Below are positions 8,741 to 15,207 of a DNA stretch of 39,880 nt, piece by piece. Made by a program: the position numbers and the translations under genes. Below the pieces are notes generated by a model, which did no database searches, had not been told where the DNA came from, and saw nothing but the letters and a program-made list of their open reading frames with translations. The first letter of the stretch is position 1; the number at the start of each line of letters is the position of its first letter. This stretch comes from an uncultured bacterium (lineage in GTDB: Bacteria > Bacillota > Clostridia > Oscillospirales > Acutalibacteraceae): positions 1 through 39,880 of the forward strand of contig CASFDQ010000014.1 in the NCBI GenBank assembly GCA_949293385.1. Direction: 5' to 3'.

Positions 8741-8866
8741 AAAGTTTCGTTTGCGACGTTAGTCGCAACATCATTTATGCGAAGCATAACATCATTTACC
8801 GTAAGGCAACATAATTTTCCGACGCAAACGAAAATTATATTTGCGCCATTGGCGCAAAACGATGTT
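8741..8866 (-). repeat. palindrome array, module D, right (inverted) copy
   Basis: Stems in order: TTGCGAC/GTCGCAA (8751-8768), TTATGC/GCATAA (8775-8789), TTACC/GGCAA (8796-8809), TAATTTTC/GAAAATTA (8812-8837) and TTGCGCC/GGCGCAA (8841-8857). Linkers are CATCAT, CATCAT and CATAAT. The outer end with its flank (8851-8880) recurs at 14201-14230 with four differences in 30. Confidence 0.85.
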
Positions 8867-8906
8867 CCTCTCTGCGGTCGGAAATACGACCCTTTGGGTC
8901 GGCCCC

Positions 8907-8975
8907 TCCCCTACAACCGCCTGATAAATTGCTTCGGTATCCGTCTGATCACTGATCACTGACCACTGTCCACTG
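8907..8975 (-). repeat. module A, right (inverted) copy with heptad array
   Basis: TCCCCTACAACCGCCTGATA leads through the unique flank into heptads CTGATCA, CTGATCA, CTGACCA, CTGTCCA (8945-8972). This is the reverse complement of 7534-7616. Confidence 0.85.
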
Positions 8976-8989
8976 CGGCCAATCCCAAC

Positions 8990-9090
8990 GCCCCGCAGGG
9001 CATATCGCGTGGCACACATATCGCACACCGCAGGTGTATATCGCAAATCCTTTTGGGATTTATATCGCGGCACCGCGCACTGCGAGGTGC
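8990..9090 (+). repeat. palindromes separated by a constant ATATCGC linker
   Basis: ATATCGC occurs at 9002-9008, 9018-9024, 9038-9044 and 9062-9068. The five intervals around them are each a different palindrome: GCCC-CGCA-GGGC, GTG-GCA-CAC, ACACC-GCA-GGTGT, AAATCC-TTTTG-GGATTT, and GCACC..GGTGC. No ORF explains this pattern. Confidence 0.85.
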
Positions 9091-9125
9091 TTCCCTCGGC
9101 CCTAGGCCTCGGGCCCTTGTCCCTA
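9091..9125 (+). repeat. heptanucleotide array abutting the DUF1292 gene
   Basis: Units TTCCCTC, GGCCCTA, GGCCTCG, GGCCCTT, GTCCCTA end three bases before the DUF1292 stop codon. No terminator hairpin separates them. Confidence 0.8.
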
Positions 9126-9127
9126 AC

Positions 9128-9436
9128 CTACTGCTCGTCGATTTCGTAGAGGTCCTGAAGTCTTTCGATAAAGGCATCGGCTACAAAATCGTACTCGTCG
9201 TCGTCCTCGATGGGATAGAGGTATTCCTCTCCGTTTTCCTCGCCGACCTTAACGATAACAAGCTCTCCGCTGTCCTCGAGGGTCTTCTGAGGGTCGTCGT
9301 AGATGGGAAGCATTGCGAGATAGCGTCCGTCGTCCGACTCGATAGCGTCGAGGACCTCAAAGGTATACTCATTTCCCTCGTCGTCGGTGAGGTTGACGAT
9401 ATCGGGGGTATATTCAAGCTCTTTATTATCTGTCAT
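9128..9436 (-). CDS. DUF1292-domain acidic small protein
   Basis: A 102-residue, strongly acidic, cytosolic protein without signal peptide. The order DIVNLTDDEGNEYTFEVLD, then DGRYLAMLP, then EYLYPIEDDD, then a C-terminal helix (ADAFIERLQDLYEID) is the DUF1292 fold, widespread in Firmicutes and often near yrrK/ruvX or uL10 genes; its function is not established. The ATG has GGAG upstream. The gene stands alone between the repeat block and the divergent sugar kinase gene. Confidence 0.85.
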   Translation of the reverse strand: MTDNKELEYTPDIVNLTDDEGNEYTFEVLDAIESDDGRYLAMLPIYDDPQKTLEDSGELVIVKVGEENGEEYLYPIEDDDEYDFVADAFIERLQDLYEIDEQ

Positions 9437-9534
9437 AATTATTCTCCGTTCATTTAATATATATACATTTTAACCTCTAACCTCAAAATAGTCAATATGA
9501 TTATTTTTGCAATATAAAACGCTTAAAAAAGCTA

Positions 9535-9563
9535 TATACAAATTTAAAAATATGTTGTATAAT
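9535..9563 (+). promoter_or_regulatory. promoter of the sugar kinase gene
   Basis: TATAAT at 9558-9563 lies 17 bases after a weak TATACA -35 (9535-9540). AAGAGGTG and the ATG follow about 30 bases downstream. Confidence 0.6.
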
Positions 9564-9595
9564 AATGGCAGAAATTTATCAAGAGGTGTTTATTT

Positions 9596-10618
9596 ATGAA
9601 AAGAATAGTTACTTTCGGCGAAATTATGCTTCGTCTTGCCCCCAACGGCTACTATCGTTTCTTCCAGAACGATCAGATGCAGGCTACCTTCGGTGGCGGT
9701 GAGGCAAACGTTGCCGTTTCCCTCGCAAACTTCGGAATGAACGCTGCCTACGTTACCAAGCTTCCTAAGCACGCTATAGGTCAGGCCGCCGTCGATTCTC
9801 TTCGCTATTTCGGCGTCGATACCGACGATATCGTCAGAGGCGGCGAGAGAGTAGGAATCTACTACCTCGAAAAGGGCGCGTCTCAGCGTGGCTCGGTCTG
9901 CATTTACGACCGTGCACATTCCGCAATTCAGACCGCTTCTCCCGAGGACTTCGACTGGGACGACATCTTTGAGGGTGCCGACTGGTTCCACTTCACCGGA
10001 ATCACTCCCGCGCTGGGCGAAAACCTTGTTGAAATCTGTAAGCAGGCTTGTATTGCCGCTAAGAAGAAGGGCGTTAAGATCTCCTGCGACCTTAACTACC
10101 GCGGAAAGCTCTGGACCAGAGATCAGGCAAGAGAGGCTATGACCGAGCTTTGCAAGTACGTTGACGTCTGCATCTCCAACGAGGAGGACGCAAAGGACGT
10201 ATTCGGCATCGAGGCTGAGAATACCGACATCTACGGTGGTAAGCTCAATCACGAGGGCTACAAGAGCGTTGCTAAGCAGCTCGCCGACAAGTTCGGCTTC
10301 GAAAAGGTTGCAATAACCCTCCGCTCCTCCATTTCGGCCAGCGATAACGACTGGGCCGCTATGCTCTACGACGGCGAGAACTACTGCTTCTCCAAGGAAT
10401 ATCACCTTCACATCGTCGACCGTGTCGGCGGCGGTGATTCCTTCGGCGCAGGACTTATCTACGCCCTCCTTTCGGGTAAGGATACTCAAGCCGCAGTTGA
10501 GTTTGCGGTTGCCGCATCTGCCCTTAAGCATTCTATCGAGGGCGACTTTAACCGCGTAAGCGTTTCTGAGGTTGAAAAGCTTGCAGGCGGCGACGGTTCC
10601 GGCCGAGTACAGAGATAA
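9596..10618 (+). CDS. kdgK: PfkB-family sugar kinase, probably 2-dehydro-3-deoxygluconokinase
   Basis: 340 residues, ribokinase/PfkB fold. The first signature region GGGEANVAVSLANFG is at residues 33-47. The C-terminal VGGGDSFGAGL (278-288) supplies the anion hole and the catalytic Asp281. The N-terminal VTFGEIMLRLAPNGYYRFFQ is characteristic of KDG kinase-like members, which phosphorylate 2-keto-3-deoxygluconate from uronate or galacturonate breakdown. No aldolase or uronate gene adjoins it, so the substrate is inferred and fructokinase-type activity is the alternative. It is monocistronic, with its own promoter and a strong terminator. Codon choice is highly biased, suggesting high expression. 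Confidence 0.85.
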   Translation: MKRIVTFGEIMLRLAPNGYYRFFQNDQMQATFGGGEANVAVSLANFGMNAAYVTKLPKHAIGQAAVDSLRYFGVDTDDIVRGGERVGIYYLEKGASQRGSVCIYDRAHSAIQTASPEDFDWDDIFEGADWFHFTGITPALGENLVEICKQACIAAKKKGVKISCDLNYRGKLWTRDQAREAMTELCKYVDVCISNEEDAKDVFGIEAENTDIYGGKLNHEGYKSVAKQLADKFGFEKVAITLRSSISASDNDWAAMLYDGENYCFSKEYHLHIVDRVGGGDSFGAGLIYALLSGKDTQAAVEFAVAASALKHSIEGDFNRVSVSEVEKLAGGDGSGRVQR

Positions 10619-10624
10619 TTAAAC

Positions 10625-10656
10625 AAAAAATCCCATCCGCGAGGATGGGATTTTTT
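10625..10656. terminator. bidirectional terminator between the kinase and yfcE genes
   Basis: A 14-bp perfect stem (10625-10638 with 10643-10656) has a GCGA loop. A-runs before and T-runs after let it serve both convergent genes. Confidence 0.92.
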
Positions 10657-10657
10657 T

Positions 10658-10685
10658 AGTGGTCAGTGGTCAGTGGACAGAGTGA
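10658..10685 (+). repeat. heptanucleotide array after the terminator
   Basis: AGTGGTC, AGTGGTC, AGTGGAC, AGAGTGA: the same unit family as 7534-7575. It begins two bases after the terminator stem and ends 13 bases before the yfcE stop. Confidence 0.8.
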
Positions 10686-10698
10686 CACCTGCAACCTG

Positions 10699-11211
10699 CT
10701 AAAGCATTTTTCTTACAAAGCTGCCCTTTTCGAAAACTATATAGCCGTGGCCGGTGTCTTCCTTCGGGATAGAGACCGAGCCGGGGTTTATATAGCGGAA
10801 GCCGTCTGCCTCCTCGTCGGCGGCAACGTGGGTATGACCGCAGAGGAGGATATCCCCCTTCTTAAGGGGCGGCGGATCATCCTTACCGAATTTATGACCG
10901 TGGGTGGCGTAAATGTCGACGCCGTCGGCCGAAATAAGGGCATAATCGGCCAAAATGGGGAAAGGAAGAACCATCTGGTCTACCTCGGTATCGCAGTTTC
11001 CTCTGACGCAGAGGATCTCGTTCTTATACTCCGACAAAAGCTCGATAACCTTTTTCGGGGCATAATCGTCGGGCAGATCGTTTCTCGGACCGTGGTATAA
11101 AATATCGCCGAGAAGCAGCATACGGTCGGCCTTTTCGGCCCTGTAAGCCGCAAGCGTTTTTTTGCACCAATAGGCGCTTCCGTGAATATCCGATGCAATA
11201 AATATTTTCAT
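10699..11211 (-). CDS. yfcE: YfcE/MJ0936-type metallophosphoesterase
   Basis: A 170-residue calcineurin-like phosphodiesterase. All metal-site motifs are present in order: SDIHG near residue 8, GDILYHG, GNCD, THGH and GHTH. YfcE-type enzymes hydrolyse phosphodiesters in vitro; the physiological substrate is unsettled. I start at MKIFIASDIHG (11211), which has AGGTAG upstream lying across the end of the peptidase gene, rather than at the ATG five codons earlier. It is the last gene of the DUF5058/peptidase operon and may be coupled to the peptidase. Confidence 0.85.
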   Translation of the reverse strand: MKIFIASDIHGSAYWCKKTLAAYRAEKADRMLLLGDILYHGPRNDLPDDYAPKKVIELLSEYKNEILCVRGNCDTEVDQMVLPFPILADYALISADGVDIYATHGHKFGKDDPPPLKKGDILLCGHTHVAADEEADGFRYINPGSVSIPKEDTGHGYIVFEKGSFVRKML

Positions 11212-11219
11212 ATTACTAC

Positions 11220-12659
11220 CTAACATTTCTTCATAAGTCTTATATAAAACTCAACCGCTCTTGCCGCGCAGTCGACCCTTATACGTTCGTTGTTTCCGTG
11301 GATGGTGGCCCGTTCCTCACTTGTAAGGTCCATAGCCGAGAAGCGGTAAACCTTATCGGAGATTCGGCCGTAGTGACGGGAATCGGAGCACTGCACCATA
11401 AGATAAGGGGAAACGATGGCCCCCTTCCAGGTCGAGGCAATCGCCTCGGTCACCTTATCGTAGGCGGGGCAATCGGTCTCCGATATTCTGGAGGGGTTCA
11501 TACCGTGAACGATACTTACCTCGATAGACTCGTCCTTAATAGTCTTTTTTATGTATTTGAGGGCCGAGTCCATATTGTCGGTTGAAAGCAGGCGCATATT
11601 ACAGCCCATCGTAGCCTCGGGAGGGATAACGTTGGGGGCGTCGCTGCCCTTCATCTGGGTAAAGGCGACGGTAGTACGAAGGAGGGCGTTTATCTCGCCG
11701 CCCTGCTTTTTACACATAAAGTTATCGATAAGGGGCTTGAAGATCCCGAGATTAGCGAAGATCATTCGGAAAAGGAAGTTTGAATGACGGCCCAGAGTAT
11801 CGAACATCTTTTTAACGGGGGGAGTAACCGCCGATTTAAAGGGGTGCTTCTCCATTTTACAGCAGGCCGCCGATAAAACTCCCACAGGCGTATGGGGCTT
11901 CGGGGCCGAAGCGTGACCTCCCGCCGATTTGGTGGTAAATTTCACGTCCATCATACCCTTTTCGGCAATTCCGATAAGTCCGCAGGGAGCCTTAACTCCG
12001 GGGAAGACCCTTTCGACTACGGCGCCGCCTTCGTCGACTACAAGGCCGAGGGTAATACCCTTTTCCTCAAAATAATCGACGATCCTTACGGCTCCCTCGC
12101 CGTTTACCTCTTCGCCGCCCGAAAAGGCGAAATAGACGTCGTTTTCGGGAACGAAGCCTTCGGCTATGAGGGCGTCGGCGGCCGAGAGTACGCCGTTAAA
12201 GGTGACCTTTGTATCGAGGGTGCCTCTGCCCCAGATAACACCGTCCTCGAGTATTGCCTCAAAGGGGGGCTTATCCCAGCCCTCCTCGACTACGGGAACG
12301 ACGTCGTAGTGAGCCATAAGGACGGTAGGTTCGCCCTCGGTCTTGCCGCTCCACTTAAAGAGGAGGCCTCTATCCTCAAGACGGGTCAGCTCGCAGGTTC
12401 CGAAAACGTTCGGATAAAGCTCGGGCAGGGCCGAGATCAGTCCTTCGAATTCGCTGTCGTCCTCCAAAGAATGATCGCGGTAGGATACCGTTTTAAAACG
12501 GACGAGACGGCGAAGGCGCTCGACGATCTTGTCGGTATCGACCGTTACCTCGTATTCGTCAACCTTGGGGCCCTCTTTAGGCCTGAAAGCAAGGGCGCGT
12601 ATAAGAATTATCGCTATAAAGAGAAGGACGATTCCGAGAATTATATAAAGGGGTAACAT
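11220..12659 (-). CDS. membrane-anchored M20-family zinc peptidase
   Basis: 479 residues. An N-terminal hydrophobic helix (residues 3-22) suggests a membrane anchor. The M20 dizinc site is complete: AHYDVVP with His117 and Asp119, bridging-type Asp149 in GTLDTK, the catalytic pair Glu183-Glu184 in SGGEE, Asp209 in VVDEGG, and a late His in TIHGNNE. The length and the anchor resemble carboxypeptidase S-like M20 members that release C-terminal residues from small peptides. The ATG shares a base with the upstream membrane-protein stop (TAATG). Side of the membrane and substrate are unknown. Confidence 0.85.
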   Translation of the reverse strand: MLPLYIILGIVLLFIAIILIRALAFRPKEGPKVDEYEVTVDTDKIVERLRRLVRFKTVSYRDHSLEDDSEFEGLISALPELYPNVFGTCELTRLEDRGLLFKWSGKTEGEPTVLMAHYDVVPVVEEGWDKPPFEAILEDGVIWGRGTLDTKVTFNGVLSAADALIAEGFVPENDVYFAFSGGEEVNGEGAVRIVDYFEEKGITLGLVVDEGGAVVERVFPGVKAPCGLIGIAEKGMMDVKFTTKSAGGHASAPKPHTPVGVLSAACCKMEKHPFKSAVTPPVKKMFDTLGRHSNFLFRMIFANLGIFKPLIDNFMCKKQGGEINALLRTTVAFTQMKGSDAPNVIPPEATMGCNMRLLSTDNMDSALKYIKKTIKDESIEVSIVHGMNPSRISETDCPAYDKVTEAIASTWKGAIVSPYLMVQCSDSRHYGRISDKVYRFSAMDLTSEERATIHGNNERIRVDCAARAVEFYIRLMKKC

Positions 12660-13324
12660 TATATTATTCCTTTCTTATACATAATGCGTGCTACCAGCAG
12701 GGTAAAGAGAACGCCTACGGGAACCATTATGCCGACGGTGGACTTATTAAGGGCGGGGACGAAGATAAAGAGAGCAAGCATAAGGATGATCGGAGGGATA
12801 GCAAGCTTTACGTTCTTCGAGATAAATACGACGCCGAGACCGCCGAAAAGGGCAGGGAGTATCATTTCAAAGGCGGGCTTTAAAACGGGGTTTTCGAGGA
12901 TAGGCTGAAGAGGAACGATGAAGATAACGCCGAGGATTATAATGACCGTCGTAACGATAGAGGAAACGGCGATCGAAATAGTAGAGATGACCTCGGCCTC
13001 TTCGGTTCCGGGCTTGGTGCCTGCACGCTCCATAGCGTCGACGGCGCAGGGAAGCTTAAGGTTGGAGATATTTCCCGTTACGAAGGAAAGGTAGGTTCCT
13101 CCGGCTCCCAGCATGGGAACGTAGGTGAATATCTCGATAAGTCCTACCGCCCAGTACATAGGCAGGGTCGCGAGAAGTCCTTGCCCGAGGGCCTGCCAGT
13201 CGGGCAGAGCGTTAAATACAAAGCAAAGTACAACGGGAACGAGGATTATAAGGGCGGCAACCGAGAGGCCCCATATCTTACCGTCGCGATGTACCGAATC
13301 CATATAAGTTGCAGGCTTTTTCAT
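12659..13324 (-). CDS. multi-pass membrane protein, partner of the DUF5058-like protein
   Basis: 221 residues with about five hydrophobic segments. A conserved-looking central loop (TYLSFVTGNISNLKLPCAVD, then AMERAGTKPGTEEAEVIST) lies between the second and third. I do not recognise a characterised family. The loop has the look of a ligand- or partner-contacting segment: charged, with adjacent GN and KLP motifs. Start and stop codons overlap both neighbours by one base (TAATG each side), which usually marks subunits made in fixed ratio. I infer a two-subunit transporter with the gene at 13324-14097. It contains no ATPase or signal peptide. Confidence 0.75.
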   Translation of the reverse strand: MKKPATYMDSVHRDGKIWGLSVAALIILVPVVLCFVFNALPDWQALGQGLLATLPMYWAVGLIEIFTYVPMLGAGGTYLSFVTGNISNLKLPCAVDAMERAGTKPGTEEAEVISTISIAVSSIVTTVIIILGVIFIVPLQPILENPVLKPAFEMILPALFGGLGVVFISKNVKLAIPPIILMLALFIFVPALNKSTVGIMVPVGVLFTLLVARIMYKKGII

Positions 13325-14097
13325 TATGCACGTACCCCCTCTAACATTTCTTTAGTAATTTCAAATCCGCCGAAAAGATCGCTGAAAAGAATTGCCGAAG
13401 CCATTCCGCAGATAAGGCTTATGGGCAGGGCGTAGTCGGTCAGCCAGCGGATCTTAAATTTGGTCGAAAGAATACCTAAAACAGCCATAACTACGGCGGA
13501 TACCACCATTACGCAAACGGGGGTAAAGCCCTGTGCGAAGCCCTGGGAGAGGTAGGTAACGTCACAGAAAACGTAGCCTAAAAAGGCCGAGATCATACCG
13601 AGGAACATAGCGTTGAAGAAGATCTCGCCCCACTTCTTGTCCTTCATACCGATCTTGGAAACGCCCGTCTGAACCTTCTTTGTCATAATGGGGGCCAGCA
13701 CGAGGCTCAAAGCGATAGAAAGGGTCATAACGAGGAGGATGGTAACGTAGTGGGAGGGGTCGACGACCAGATCACTGCCGATGCCGAGGGGCTCGGAGGT
13801 GTTCTGTGCGGCGATAAGCTCGTAGGAAAGGGAGCCGACGACCGAAAGACGAAGCCAGGGCAGGGGAACGCCGAGGGTCTTTGAAAGGACCACGACCCCG
13901 AGAAGCACCGCAACGGCGGGGGCTATGGTGAAAACGGCCGAGGAGGAGACCGTCTTTTTTACCACCGAGCCGGCTATTCCGAGCTGTTTTGCGCGTTTAA
14001 GCGCTTTCACGAGGAAATATATCGACTGACCGAGGACAGCGGCGATAACAATTCCCACGATGATGAAAATTATGTAACTGTTTGCGCTGAAAGGCAT
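13324..14097 (-). CDS. DUF5058-like multi-pass membrane protein
   Basis: 257 residues, about seven membrane segments. The N-terminus has one helix and a basic ALKRAKQLG stretch. A later loop holds PLPWLRLSVVGSLSYELIAA, and a soluble segment (TKKVQTGVSKIGMKDKKWGE) lies mid-protein. I associate this pattern with DUF5058, an uncharacterised family often found beside a second small membrane protein and peptidases or amidohydrolases in Clostridia; that association is from memory. It is the first gene of the operon with its own strong promoter and AAGGAG site. A transport role for peptides or amino acid derivatives is inferred from the linked M20 peptidase. Confidence 0.7.
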   Translation of the reverse strand: MPFSANSYIIFIIVGIVIAAVLGQSIYFLVKALKRAKQLGIAGSVVKKTVSSSAVFTIAPAVAVLLGVVVLSKTLGVPLPWLRLSVVGSLSYELIAAQNTSEPLGIGSDLVVDPSHYVTILLVMTLSIALSLVLAPIMTKKVQTGVSKIGMKDKKWGEIFFNAMFLGMISAFLGYVFCDVTYLSQGFAQGFTPVCVMVVSAVVMAVLGILSTKFKIRWLTDYALPISLICGMASAILFSDLFGGFEITKEMLEGVRA

Positions 14098-14128
14098 AAT
14101 TACATCTCCTTTTTATATGATAGATACT

Positions 14129-14157
14129 ATTATAATATATATTTCCAAAGGTTGCAA
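14129..14157 (-). promoter_or_regulatory. sigma-A promoter of the DUF5058/M20 operon
   Basis: TTGCAA (14157-14152) and TATAAT (14134-14129) on the minus strand are 17 bases apart. The ATG follows 30 bases later. Confidence 0.8.
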
Positions 14158-14164
14158 GAGAAAA

Positions 14165-14267
14165 CAGTGGTCAGTGGTCAGTGGTCAGAGAAACGCCCTT
14201 GACGCAAAATGGTGTTCCTCCCTGCGGTCGAAATTTGTTTTCCCTCTTCCCTTTTCCCTTATCCCTA
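14165..14267 (+). repeat. composite repeat: two heptad arrays and a module-D fragment
   Basis: CAGTGGT three times (14165-14185) is followed by a 30-base match to 8851-8880 (14201-14230). A second heptad array TTCCCTC, TTCCCTT, TTCCCTT, ATCCCTA (14240-14267) comes next. The array starts just upstream of the DUF5058 promoter. No gene is present in 14158-14301. Confidence 0.8.
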
Positions 14268-14301
14268 ACGATAAGAACTAAACCTCCGCCGACGGCGGAA
14301 C

Positions 14302-14333
14302 CTAAAAAACCGCCCGTAAGGGCGGTTTTTTAG
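14302..14333. terminator. terminator after the DUF1624 gene
   Basis: A 14-bp stem (14302-14315 with 14320-14333, GTAA loop) has A/T runs on both sides and lies 20 bases beyond the minus-strand DUF1624 stop. A smaller TCCGCC-GAC-GGCGGA hairpin lies at about 14285-14299. Confidence 0.88.
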
Positions 14334-14354
14334 GTGTTGGGCCTCGGAAGAATT

Positions 14355-15080
14355 TTATGCGAAATATTCGAACCATAAATACATTCCGCCGTATATCAAG
14401 GGCTGATGTATAAGATAGACGAGCAGGGTATGCCTTCCGATAAAGGAAAGGGCCTTTACGGGGTTGGCTCTGAAAAACTTCGGCGCGGTACCCTTTTTAA
14501 AGGGGCGGCCGAGAAAGCTTCCTGCGAGGAATATGAAGACCCAAGGGAGTATCGGATAATAGTCGGCCGAAATTACTCCCGTATTAAAGCCGATAATACT
14601 TAGTATAATATTTAAAATTTCACTGTTCGTATATATCTCGACCGAATATACCTGAAAAGAAATTGCGAAAAGAACTACCGATACCGCCGCACCGACGAAC
14701 ACAGGTATCTTTTTAAGAAAACGTCCGATAGCGGCGTAAAGAAGCATTGCGACCCCGAAGAAATGAAGAATACCGAAAATAATAAGCTGATCGGGTATGG
14801 CGAAATAGGTTACCGCCGTTACGAGGAGTCCCGCGGCAAGGGTCTTTACTCCTCTTTTCGCGTTGCTTCGGGTAAGGGAGCAGGATATTCCCGAAATAAG
14901 CGCGAGGCAGACGACGAAAAATATTCTGAGACTGTCCATAACGACGGTTCCGAAAAGCCAGACGTCGACCGAGAATATTGCGGTAAGATTATACATTGCG
15001 TGATATATTACCACGAGGATTATGCAGATTCCACGAAACATATCCAAAAGATGATAGCGGTCTTTTTTCAGCGTAGCCAA
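14355..15080 (-). CDS. DUF1624/HGSNAT-like membrane acyltransferase-type protein
   Basis: 241 residues, about seven membrane helices. The N-terminal YHLLDMFRGICIILVVIYHA, with the RG and a following His on the first helix, is the signature of the DUF1624 / heparan-alpha-glucosaminide N-acetyltransferase catalytic family. The C-terminal LSFIGRHTLLVYLIHQPLIY segment is equally typical. Members are thought to move acyl groups across the membrane onto sugars, but bacterial substrates are mostly unknown. Translation starts at a TTG (15080-15078) with AGGAG eight bases upstream; no in-frame ATG fits. It is monocistronic, divergent from the symporter gene. Confidence 0.8.
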   Translation of the reverse strand: MATLKKDRYHLLDMFRGICIILVVIYHAMYNLTAIFSVDVWLFGTVVMDSLRIFFVVCLALISGISCSLTRSNAKRGVKTLAAGLLVTAVTYFAIPDQLIIFGILHFFGVAMLLYAAIGRFLKKIPVFVGAAVSVVLFAISFQVYSVEIYTNSEILNIILSIIGFNTGVISADYYPILPWVFIFLAGSFLGRPFKKGTAPKFFRANPVKALSFIGRHTLLVYLIHQPLIYGGMYLWFEYFA

Positions 15081-15132
15081 AGCTTTCTCTCCTAAAGCGT
15101 TTTTTTCATTATACCCTTCCGTGCCTTTTAAA

Positions 15133-15177
15133 TCAACAAAATAATTTGTTGAATAGTTATTTGAAATAGTGTATCCT
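15133..15177 (+). promoter_or_regulatory. promoter with operator-like palindrome for the AGCS gene
   Basis: TTGAAT (15149-15154) and TATCCT (15172-15177) are separated by 17 bases. A perfect palindrome TCAACAAA-ATAA-TTTGTTGA (15133-15152) overlaps the -35, so a dimeric regulator may control the symporter and perhaps the divergent DUF1624 gene. Confidence 0.55.
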
Positions 15178-15207
15178 TATATAAAACGTTTTGATTGGAG
15201 AAGCAAA

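Noticed and set aside
8331-8762. Two plus-strand ORFs of 66-76 codons
   Set aside because: They run through the 6S RNA candidate and heptad arrays, have no ribosome-binding sites and give basic, low-complexity products.
8990-9090. Possible CRISPR array
   Set aside because: The constant part is only seven bases and the intervals are self-complementary and of uneven length (9-21). No cas genes occur.
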